15,950 bases of DNA from an uncultured Eubacteriales bacterium (GTDB taxonomy: Bacteria > Bacillota > Clostridia > Peptostreptococcales > Anaerovoracaceae): NCBI GenBank assembly GCA_902796875.1, contig CADBQT010000055.1:1-15950 (forward strand), given 5' to 3'. The notes beneath the pieces were generated by a model. That model was not told where the DNA came from. It saw nothing but the letters and a program-made list of their open reading frames with translations, and searched no databases. This document shows, piece after piece, positions 1 to 6,207 of the stretch. The stretch's first letter is position 1. Every line of letters starts with the position of its first letter. The position numbers were made by a program, and so were the translations under genes.

Positions 1-1467
1 ACGGGATCGAAACAGAGTCCCGATGAAGGGTATCGGTTCTCCCACTGGACGGCGGACCGGACAGTTAAGCTTGAGGATGGGACGGTGATCGAAGAGGGAA
101 AGCTCCTTGACGAAGATCAGCTCCGCCAGGTGGTCCTGGAGGAGGAGATGACGTTTACCGCACACTTCGAGCCGGTCTGGAAGATCACCACGGAGGCGGT
201 CAATGGAACGATCACCCCGATGGAAGAGGACATCCCCACAGGAGAAAACCGGGTGGTGACCTATACGCCCGATGAGGGCCACCAGCTGGTGGAACTCGTG
301 GTGGACGGCGAGAAGAAAAGCATCCGGGAGCATCCGGTGTCCTATCGGTTTATCGATCTGGATGCCGATCACCACGTGAGAGCGGTCTTTGAACCGATCC
401 CGGCTCTGGAGATCGCCAAGTCCGCCGACCGGGAAATCTACAATGCGGGAGAAAAGGTGAAGTATACGGTGACCGTGAAGCAGACTGCGGAAGGTGCCCG
501 GGCGAGGAACGTGGTGATCCGGGACACTCTGCCATCCGGTCTGGTCCTGGTCAAGGACAGCTTCCAGGGGGAAGGGTTTCAGACGGTGTCGACCGGCGAC
601 GGAGGATATGAACTTCTGATAGCGGAACTGACCGATGAGCTGACCTACACCTACGAAGCCCTCACCCCGAAGGCGGCGGACGCCGAGGAACTGATCAACG
701 TGGTGACGGCGGAGGCAGATAACGTGCCGGGGGATCCGGTGCGGGATGAAGCCAGGGTGAGCGCATTTGCGCCGAAGCCGGTGATCGAAAAGACCGTCTC
801 CAACGAAGAGCCTTCGCCGGGAGATACGGTCACCTACACCATCTCCGTGAAAGAAACGGAAAAGGATATCGCCCTGTTCCATGCAGTGCTGACGGATCCT
901 TTGCCCGACGGCCTGGAACTGGTGGAAGGCAGTCTGACGCTGACGGGAGACGAAAGCGAAGTGGAAGCTGCGGATCAGGAACAGATCCGGATCGCCATTC
1001 CCCGCCTCGACGAGGAAACGGTGGTGAGCTTTCAGGCGAAGATCACGGCCAAAACCGAAGAGATCATAAACGAAGCCACCCTTACCGGTGAGGACATCGA
1101 ACCTCTCAAGGCCACTGCGAAACTGAAGGTAAAGGAGGAGCCCGCACCCCGGGATGCAAAGGCAACGGAAAGCGATGCCGACAAACCAGCAGCGGGAATA
1201 AAGGCAAAGACCATCGAGGATCCGACTTCCTCTGATCCGGAGGATCCGTCACCCGCCGATCCGAATGGGGCGCCTACAGAGAAGCCCGACGATGTATCTG
1301 GTCCTGCCGATCCCAAAAACCCGGGTCAGATGGATCCCGATTCCGGGGGAAACGGGGGCACGAAAACGGGTGATCACGTACCCTTGGCCGCCGCAGCCGC
1401 CATCTGCCTGGCCGCTCTGGCAGCTTTGATCACCATGCTGGCTGCGAGAAGACGGCAGAGTAAGTGA
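1..1467 (+). CDS. Cell-surface repeat protein with two DUF11-like domains and sortase-type anchor (5' partial)
   Basis: The frame is open from the first base, so the N-terminus and any signal peptide lie outside the window; the GTG at 85 is only an internal codon. In order: the end of an InlB/Flg_new-like beta repeat (nt 1-177, with GYRFSHW and FTAHFEP), a second such repeat (about 181-395, with YTPDEGHQL and VRAVFEP), two DUF11-like domains (about 403-770 and 775-1130, each opening with an E-K/S motif followed by G-(E/D)-x-V-x-YT(V/I)), an acidic Pro/Asp-rich linker (about 1138-1350), then KTGD, a hydrophobic Ala/Leu segment and RRRQSK at the end. This is the layout of a wall-anchored adhesin or stalk protein exposed outside the cell. 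Ligand unknown. It is transcriptionally separate from the pur operon, since a terminator follows. Family-level calls are by eye. Confidence 0.85.
   Translation, partial: TGSKQSPDEGYRFSHWTADRTVKLEDGTVIEEGKLLDEDQLRQVVLEEEMTFTAHFEPVWKITTEAVNGTITPMEEDIPTGENRVVTYTPDEGHQLVELVVDGEKKSIREHPVSYRFIDLDADHHVRAVFEPIPALEIAKSADREIYNAGEKVKYTVTVKQTAEGARARNVVIRDTLPSGLVLVKDSFQGEGFQTVSTGDGGYELLIAELTDELTYTYEALTPKAADAEELINVVTAEADNVPGDPVRDEARVSAFAPKPVIEKTVSNEEPSPGDTVTYTISVKETEKDIALFHAVLTDPLPDGLELVEGSLTLTGDESEVEAADQEQIRIAIPRLDEETVVSFQAKITAKTEEIINEATLTGEDIEPLKATAKLKVKEEPAPRDAKATESDADKPAAGIKAKTIEDPTSSDPEDPSPADPNGAPTEKPDDVSGPADPKNPGQMDPDSGGNGGTKTGDHVPLAAAAAICLAALAALITMLAARRRQSK
1357..1464 (+). other. C-terminal cell-wall sorting signal (KTGD variant)
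   Basis: The last 36 residues of the surface protein have the three parts of a sortase substrate: a TKTGD motif (nt 1360-1374), a hydrophobic stretch of about 23 residues rich in Ala and Leu, and a positive tail (ARRRQSK). The canonical LP of LPxTG is replaced by Gly-Gly before TKTGD. Variant xxKTGD signals are common in Clostridia, so anchoring by a sortase is likely, but no sortase gene lies in the window. Confidence 0.7.
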
Positions 1468-1483
1468 CGGGGTGAACGGAGGG

Positions 1484-1520
1484 CCGAAGATCAAAAGGTC
1501 CGAAGATGCAAAGATCAAAA
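1484..1520 (+). repeat. Short imperfect direct repeats after the surface-protein gene
   Basis: CCGAAGAT occurs at 1484-1491 and 1500-1507, and AAGATCAAAA at 1487-1496 and 1511-1520. They overlap and look like small slippage duplications in the spacer before the terminator. No function is evident. Confidence 0.5.
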
Positions 1521-1531
1521 ATCATTCAACG

Positions 1532-1572
1532 AAAAGCACTGTTTCCCACAAGTCGGGGGCGGTGCTTTTTTT
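1532..1572 (+). terminator. Intrinsic terminator of the surface-protein gene
   Basis: Arm AAAAGCAC (1532-1539) pairs with GTGCTTTT (1562-1569); inside it TCCC can pair with part of the GGGGG run. A run of seven T (1566-1572) follows. It sits 65 nt after the stop at 1467 and separates the surface-protein gene from the pur operon. Confidence 0.8.
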
Positions 1573-1688
1573 CGCTGCAAAGGCCGAAAACCAGCGATTC
1601 GTCCGTGGAAAAAAGTGTGTATCTGAGCGTTAGGAGAAAAAATCCGCACCATTTGCCAGAAATTGGAAGCCGCGAAAGAACCATACGA

Positions 1689-1711
1689 GCGGCGAATAAC
1701 CATTCGACCGC
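1689..1711. promoter_or_regulatory. Inverted repeat upstream of the pur promoter (candidate operator)
   Basis: GCGGCGAAT (1689-1697) is the reverse complement of ATTCG-CCGC (1702-1711, with one extra A at 1707), around the centre AACC. There is no T-run after it, so it is not a terminator. It ends 27 nt before the proposed -35 box, where a regulator could bind. The CGAA cores recall PurR-type PurBoxes, but spacing and flanks do not match the Bacillus consensus as I remember it. Nothing else is recognised between 1573 and 1738; the reading frames there look non-coding. Confidence 0.35.
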
Positions 1712-1738
1712 CAAATCGCATGGGAAGGGCAAAAACAC

Positions 1739-1767
1739 TTTAGATTTTCGGGTCGGTATGGTAAGAT
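1739..1767 (+). promoter_or_regulatory. Probable sigma-A promoter of the pur operon
   Basis: TTTAGA (1739-1744), a 17-nt spacer, then TAAGAT (1762-1767) preceded by TG at 1759-1760, an extended -10. Transcription would start near 1774, giving a leader of about 82 nt before purE. It is the best match in the 388-nt gap. Confidence 0.6.
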
Positions 1768-1773
1768 GAAATG

Positions 1774-1840
1774 GGTGAAGGCATACGGTTTGCTGATGAG
1801 TATGAGCGGACAGGTATCGACACCTGTCTTTTATCTTTTT
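1774..1840 (+). promoter_or_regulatory. pur operon leader with terminator-like hairpin (candidate attenuator)
   Basis: The leader can form a small stem CATAC (1782-1786) / GTATG (1800-1804). It then has a strong stem GACAGGT (1809-1815) / ACCTGTC (1822-1828) with a 6-nt loop, followed by the T-rich run 1829-1840 (TTTTATCTTTTT). The T-run touches the purE Shine-Dalgarno GGAGGAG (1841-1847). A terminator placed directly before the first gene usually means attenuation. I see no guanine-riboswitch, ykkC/PRPP or T-box hallmarks, and no clear antiterminator, so the signal sensed is unknown. It could also be a leaky, unregulated hairpin. Confidence 0.5.
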
Positions 1841-1855
1841 GGAGGAGAAGTGACG

Positions 1856-2338
1856 ATGAAAAAAGTAGGACTGATCATGGGAAGCGACAGCGATCTGCCG
1901 GTGGTGGAGAAGGCTGTCGATAAGTTGAAATCACTGGACGTTCCGTACGAAGCGCACATCTATTCGGCCCATCGGACACCCCTGCAGGCGAAGGAATTTG
2001 CAGAGGGGGCGGAGGAGGCCGGCTTCGGCGTGCTCATTGCCTTTGCGGGAAAGGCGGCCCATCTGGCCGGAGCTCTCGCGGCATCGACCACACTTCCGGT
2101 GATCGGCGTTCCGGTAAAATCCTCGACTTTGGATGGGCTGGATGCCCTGCTTTCCACAGTCCAGATGCCCAGCGGCATCCCGGTGGCCACGGTTGCCATC
2201 GACGGCGCAGCCAATGCGGCGATCCTGGCGGCTCAGATCATTGCCACGGGAGAGCCGGAACTGGCGAAGAGACTGAAAGAGGACCGTCAGGCGGCATCGA
2301 AGAAGGTGCTGGATAAAGACAGCAAACTGAAACTGTAA
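1856..2338 (+). CDS. purE: PurE, N5-carboxyaminoimidazole ribonucleotide mutase (class I type)
   Basis: A 160-residue cytosolic enzyme that makes CAIR, the carboxylation stage of IMP synthesis. Motifs: GSDSD (residues 9-13) for phosphate binding, SAHRTP (37-42) with the catalytic His39, AGKAAHLAG (64-72), PVIGVPV (81-87) and STVQMPSGIPVATVAI (100-115). AAHL in the third motif fits class I (N5-CAIR mutase) rather than class II AIR carboxylases, which have a RSN-type loop there. Length is normal. The ATG at 1856 is chosen because GGAGGAG (1841-1847) lies 8 nt upstream and MKKVGLIMGS is the typical start; the frame stays open to an ATG at 1766, but that extension is the leader. First gene of the operon. 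Class I enzymes normally need PurK, which is not seen here. Confidence 0.97.
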   Translation: MKKVGLIMGSDSDLPVVEKAVDKLKSLDVPYEAHIYSAHRTPLQAKEFAEGAEEAGFGVLIAFAGKAAHLAGALAASTTLPVIGVPVKSSTLDGLDALLSTVQMPSGIPVATVAIDGAANAAILAAQIIATGEPELAKRLKEDRQAASKKVLDKDSKLKL

Positions 2339-2359
2339 GAGAGAAAGGATATAAGCAAC

Positions 2360-3784
2360 ATGGGCGGATATTTTGGTGCAGTATCGACACGGGATGTGGT
2401 GATGGACATCTTCTATGGGACGGACTACCATTCCCACCTGGGAACCAAGCGGGGCGGAATGGCCATCTACGATGAAGAGATCGGCATCAAGCGGGAGATC
2501 CACAATATCGAGCATTCTCCCTTTCGGACCAAGTTTGAAGATCTGGTGACCCGGATCACGGGAACATCGGGGATCGGATGTATCAGCGACACGGATCCCC
2601 AGCCTCTGATGATCCATTCCAATCACGGCGTGTACAGCATCGTTATCGTCGGCGTGATCAATAATGAAGAGCAGCTGAAGCAGCAGTATCTGGACTTCAG
2701 CGGGGGACACTTCGAAGCCATGAGCGGCGGACGGGTGAATTCCACCGAACTGGTGGCTTCCCTCATCGACCAGAAGTCCGATTTCGTGGATGGCGTGAAA
2801 TTCGCCCAGAAATCCATCAAGGGCTCCTGTTCCATCCTGATTTTGAAGCAGGACGGGACCATTCTGGCGGCCCGGGACCGGATGGGGAGAACACCGGTGC
2901 TGATCGGCAAAGACGAGTACGGGCACAGCGTGTCTTTCGAACATTTCGCCTTTGAGAAACTGGGGTATGAGACCTGCTACGAGCTGGGCCCCGGGGAGAT
3001 CGTGGAGGTTCGTCCGAAGTCCGTCCGGTCCCTGGCTGAACCCCTGGAGAGAAAATGCATCTGCGCATTCCTCTGGTCCTACTACGGTTATCCCAACTCC
3101 ACCTACGAAGGAGTCAATGTAGAGACCATGCGGAACCGGAACGGCCGGCTCATGGCCCGGTTCGACAAGGAAAACGGCAAATCTTTCGATATCGACTATG
3201 TCTGCGGCGTCCCCGATTCCGGGATCGCCCATGCGGTGGGCTACTCCAACGAGTGCCACATCGACTACGCCCGTCCGTTCATCAAGTACACCCCCACCTG
3301 GCCCAGAAGCTTCATGCCGGTGAACCAGCAGGAGCGGAACCGGGTGGCCAAGATGAAGCTGGTCCCCGTTCATGAACTGATCAAGGGGAAAAAGCTTCTC
3401 TTCGTGGACGACAGCATCGTCCGGGGGACCCAGATGAGGGAGACGGTGGAATTCCTTTACGAGAACGGAGCGGAGGAGGTCCACATGCGGTCCGCCTGTC
3501 CGCCTATCATGTACGGGTGCAAATTCCTGAACTTCTCCCGGTCCACATCGGACATGGACCTGATCGCCCGGAAGACCATCCTGGAACTGGAAGGCAAGGA
3601 AGGGGAGAAGTACATCGAAGAATACAGCGACGGCCGGACGGAGCGGGGCAAAGCCCTGCGCCAGGCCATCTGCGAGGAACTTCATCTGAAGTCTCTGGAA
3701 TTCCAGAACATCGATCTGATCATCGAGGCCATCGGCCTGGATGAATCGGAAGTCTGCACCTACTGTTGGAACGGAAAGGAATAG
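2360..3784 (+). CDS. purF: PurF-like amidophosphoribosyltransferase with degenerate glutaminase domain
   Basis: 474 residues, cytosolic. Family role: transfer of ammonia to PRPP to give phosphoribosylamine, the first committed purine step. The phosphoribosyltransferase half is intact: GVPDSG (283-288), ARPFIKYTP (304-312) and the PRPP loop FVDDSIVRGT (348-357). Candidate 4Fe-4S ligands as in Bacillus PurF are Cys233/235, Cys387, Cys466 and Cys469 (CTYC). The N-terminal Ntn-glutaminase half (about 1-230) still aligns, but starts MGGYFG where active enzymes have (M)CG-xFG, so the nucleophile is Gly2. The conserved Arg-Tyr after GIG is replaced by SD (76-77), the Asn-Gly oxyanion pair is lost near 98-102, and an Asn127 stands at the usual Asp of the SDSE motif. 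Upstream in frame there is only the purE stop, so no cysteine start exists. It may use free ammonia, or be a paralogue. Start supported by GAGAAAGGA (2341-2349). Confidence 0.85.
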   Translation: MGGYFGAVSTRDVVMDIFYGTDYHSHLGTKRGGMAIYDEEIGIKREIHNIEHSPFRTKFEDLVTRITGTSGIGCISDTDPQPLMIHSNHGVYSIVIVGVINNEEQLKQQYLDFSGGHFEAMSGGRVNSTELVASLIDQKSDFVDGVKFAQKSIKGSCSILILKQDGTILAARDRMGRTPVLIGKDEYGHSVSFEHFAFEKLGYETCYELGPGEIVEVRPKSVRSLAEPLERKCICAFLWSYYGYPNSTYEGVNVETMRNRNGRLMARFDKENGKSFDIDYVCGVPDSGIAHAVGYSNECHIDYARPFIKYTPTWPRSFMPVNQQERNRVAKMKLVPVHELIKGKKLLFVDDSIVRGTQMRETVEFLYENGAEEVHMRSACPPIMYGCKFLNFSRSTSDMDLIARKTILELEGKEGEKYIEEYSDGRTERGKALRQAICEELHLKSLEFQNIDLIIEAIGLDESEVCTYCWNGKE

Positions 3785-3787
3785 CCC

Positions 3788-4831
3788 ATGAGCAAGGATT
3801 CGAGATCGGAGGCCTATGCAGCCTCAGGAGTGGACATCACCGCCGGATACAAAGCGGTGGAGCTGATGAAAGAGCACGTGGGCAGGACCCGGACCGACGG
3901 GGTCCTCTCCGATGTGGGAGGATTCGGCGGACTCTTCGCCCCGGACATCTCCGGGATGAAAGAGCCGGTCATGGTCAGCGGGACCGACGGCGTGGGAACG
4001 AAGCTGAAACTGGCTTTCCTGGCTGACCGTCACGATACGGTGGGCATCGACTGCGTGGCCATGTGCGTCAACGACATCGTCTGCGCAGGAGCACAGCCTC
4101 TGTTTTTCCTGGACTACATCGCCTGCGGCAAGAACGTGCCGGAGCGGATCGCCCAGATCGTCAAAGGGGTATCCGAAGGATGCGTCCAGTCGGGAGCGGC
4201 CCTTATCGGAGGTGAGACGGCGGAGATGCCGGGATTCTATCCGGAGGACGAATACGACCTGGCGGGATTCGCCGTAGGCATGGTGGACAAGAGCCGGATC
4301 CTGGACAAGACCAGGGTGGAAGAGGGGGATGTGATCATCGCCCTTCCTTCGAGCGGCGTCCATTCCAACGGCTTTTCCCTGGTGAGAAAGGTCTTCGATG
4401 TGGAAAACAGTGAGATCGACCAGCCGGTGGAAGCTCTGGGGGGCAAAGGCCTTCTGGAGACCCTGCTGACCCCCACGAAGATCTATGTGAAGCCGGTGCT
4501 GGCTCTCATGGAGGCGGTGGACCTTAAGGCGGCGGCTCACATCACCGGAGGCGGATTCTACGAAAACATTCCCCGGAGCCTTCCCGAAGGACTCTCGGCG
4601 AAGATCAAAAAAACGGATGTCCGAGTGCTCCCCATCTTCGATCACATTCAGAAGACCGGGAGCATCTCGGAGCACGACATGTTCAACACCTTCAATATGG
4701 GGGTGGGGATGATCTGCATCGTTTCCCCGTCGGAGGAGGAAGCGGCCCTTGCGGCCCTTCGCGGCGCCGGCGAGGACCCGTATGTCCTGGGCAGTGTAGT
4801 TTCATCGAATGAGGGGGTGATCCTGTGGTAA
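3788..4831 (+). CDS. purM: PurM, phosphoribosylformylglycinamidine cyclo-ligase (AIR synthetase)
   Basis: 347 residues, the usual length. It closes the imidazole ring of FGAM with ATP to give AIR. Motifs of the PurM/ATP-binding family: SGVDITAGYKAVELMK (13-28), SGTDGVGTKLKLA (64-76), CVAMCVNDIVCAGAQP (89-104) with the Asn-Asp metal/phosphate site, and GGETAEMPGFY (141-151). The ATG lies 3 nt after the purF stop, with GGAAAGGA (3773-3780) as ribosome binding site inside the end of purF, which indicates tight translational coupling. The 3' end overlaps the next gene by 7 nt. Nothing unusual. Confidence 0.98.
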   Translation: MSKDSRSEAYAASGVDITAGYKAVELMKEHVGRTRTDGVLSDVGGFGGLFAPDISGMKEPVMVSGTDGVGTKLKLAFLADRHDTVGIDCVAMCVNDIVCAGAQPLFFLDYIACGKNVPERIAQIVKGVSEGCVQSGAALIGGETAEMPGFYPEDEYDLAGFAVGMVDKSRILDKTRVEEGDVIIALPSSGVHSNGFSLVRKVFDVENSEIDQPVEALGGKGLLETLLTPTKIYVKPVLALMEAVDLKAAAHITGGGFYENIPRSLPEGLSAKIKKTDVRVLPIFDHIQKTGSISEHDMFNTFNMGVGMICIVSPSEEEAALAALRGAGEDPYVLGSVVSSNEGVILW

Positions 4832-6153
4832 AGACACGGATCGCCGTTTTCATTTCCGGAGGAGGAACCAACCTTCAGGCCCTCATCGATGCCCAGAAGA
4901 GGAGAGAGATCGTAAGCGGTGAGATCGTCCTGGTCCTGTCCTCCAGTCCACAGGCCTACGGCCTGGTCCGGGCGGAGGAGGCGGGGATCACCACGGCGGT
5001 GGTCAGCCGAAAGGAAGCGGGAAGTCAGGAGGCCTTCGAAGAGAGCATCCGGGCAGTCCTGGCGGAGCACGACATCGACCTGATCATCCTGGCGGGATTC
5101 ATGAAGATCCTGAGCGCCGACTTTACCCGGGCCTACGATAAGCGGATCATCAACGTCCACCCGTCCCTGATCCCGGCATTTTGCGGAAAAGGTTGTTACG
5201 GTCTCAAGGTCCACGAGATGGCTCTGGATTACGGGGTCAAGCTTACGGGGGCCACCGTTCACTATGTCAACGAGATCCCCGATGGCGGGGAGATCATCCT
5301 TCAGCGGGCGGTGCCCGTGGAAGAAGGGGATACACCGGAAGTTTTGCAAAAGCGCGTCATGGCAGAGGCGGAGTGGAAGATCCTGCCCCAGGCGGCGGAA
5401 ATCGTAGCGAGGAGGCTAATGATGGAAAAGAACAACAGTGGAATCTACAGCGTGGCGGACATCGGCGCCGGCCTTGCAGTCAACGCCTATCCGGGACGGG
5501 GCATCGTCATCGGCGCCTCGCCGGCGGGAAAGGCGGTCTGCGCCTACTTTATCATGGGCCGGAGCGACAACAGCCGGAACCGGATCTTCTCCGAAAAGAA
5601 CGGGGAGATCTTCACTGAGCCCTTCGATCCTTCGAAGGTGGAGGATCCGTCCCTGATCATCTATGCGGCGGTCCGCAAGCAGGATAACCACCTCATCGTC
5701 ACCAACGGAGATCAGACGGACACCATCTACGACTTCCTGGCCGACGGCAAGACCTTCGAGGAGGCTCTGGCCACCCGTCAGTTCGAGCCGGATCATCCCA
5801 ATCTGACCCCCAGGATCAGCGGAATGATCGATCTCGAAGAAGACGGCTTCGGCTACCGGATGAGCATCCTTAAGAGCATGGATCCGGAAGGACACCGGTG
5901 CGGCCGGTACACCTTCGTCTATGAACCGGAGGCAGGCCTTGGTCATTTCATCCATACCTACGAGCAGGACGGAAATCCTCTGCCCACCTTCCAGGGCGAG
6001 CCGGAGCGGGTGAATGTCCCGGAGAGCATCGATGCCTTTGCGGACGAGATCTGGAACAGCCTCGACGAGGACAACAAGATCTCCCTCTACGTCCGGTACA
6101 CGGACCCGGCCACGGGAGAGTACGAGGATAAGCTGATCAACAAGAACAAATAA
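4825..6153 (+). CDS. purN: PurN-PurO fusion: GAR formyltransferase + archaeal-type IMP cyclohydrolase
   Basis: One uninterrupted 442-codon frame. Residues 1-198 are PurN (10-formyl-THF-dependent GAR transformylase): FISGGGTNLQALIDA (9-23), LAGFMKILS (89-97), catalytic Asn110, His112 and Asp153 (INVHPSLIP, IPDGGEIILQ), and a normal PurN end (AEAEWKILPQAAEI, 180-193). Residues 200-442 are a complete PurO-like IMP cyclohydrolase, which closes FAICAR to IMP: NAYPGRGIVIG (220-230), AYFIMGRSDNSRNRIF (240-255), VTNGDQTDTIYD (292-303), TPRISG (328-333), GHFIHTYEQDGNP (373-385) and SLYVRYTD (420-427). In relatives these are normally separate proteins of about 200 and 240 residues. The GTG start has GAGGGGG (4811-4817) 7 nt upstream and overlaps purM by 7 nt. 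No frameshift is visible in either half. The junction carries an embedded ribosome binding site and ATGs (separate entry). Confidence 0.9.
   Translation: MVKTRIAVFISGGGTNLQALIDAQKRREIVSGEIVLVLSSSPQAYGLVRAEEAGITTAVVSRKEAGSQEAFEESIRAVLAEHDIDLIILAGFMKILSADFTRAYDKRIINVHPSLIPAFCGKGCYGLKVHEMALDYGVKLTGATVHYVNEIPDGGEIILQRAVPVEEGDTPEVLQKRVMAEAEWKILPQAAEIVARRLMMEKNNSGIYSVADIGAGLAVNAYPGRGIVIGASPAGKAVCAYFIMGRSDNSRNRIFSEKNGEIFTEPFDPSKVEDPSLIIYAAVRKQDNHLIVTNGDQTDTIYDFLADGKTFEEALATRQFEPDHPNLTPRISGMIDLEEDGFGYRMSILKSMDPEGHRCGRYTFVYEPEAGLGHFIHTYEQDGNPLPTFQGEPERVNVPESIDAFADEIWNSLDEDNKISLYVRYTDPATGEYEDKLINKNK
5410..5424 (+). promoter_or_regulatory. Internal ribosome binding site and ATG pair at the PurN/PurO junction
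   Basis: AGGAGG (5410-5415) lies inside the frame, 3 nt before ATG 5419 and 6 nt before ATG 5422, both in frame with the PurO domain (Met199, Met200). TAATG (5417-5421) and TGATG (5420-5424) overlaps, typical of coupled stop/start junctions, are present but their stops are in another frame. This would allow a free PurO of 242-244 residues as well as the fusion, and suggests that two overlapping genes were joined by a frame change. Confidence 0.65.
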
Positions 6154-6207
6154 GAACAGGATCACTGAAGAGAAACGTTTTCCCACCAGGAGAAAGGAGA
6201 CCAGACA

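Noticed and set aside
1506..1769. 87-codon open frame between the surface protein and purE
   Set aside because: It crosses the terminator and the promoter, has no ribosome binding site and resembles no protein family; overlapping frames on the other strand are equally open.
1791..1830. Hammerhead ribozyme suggested by CTGATGAG in the purE leader
   Set aside because: The required GAAA core and flanking stems are absent.
1766..1855. Possible 30-residue N-terminal extension of PurE or a leader peptide in frame with it
   Set aside because: The frame is open, but the proposed transcription start lies after the ATG at 1766, the internal ATGs lack a ribosome binding site, the region folds into a terminator hairpin, and PurE proteins begin at the MKKVGLIMGS start.
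1931..3685. Long minus-strand open frame antisense to purE and purF
   Set aside because: The plus strand has strong, complete enzyme families there; the antisense product is low in recognisable motifs and is a by-product of GC-rich codon use.
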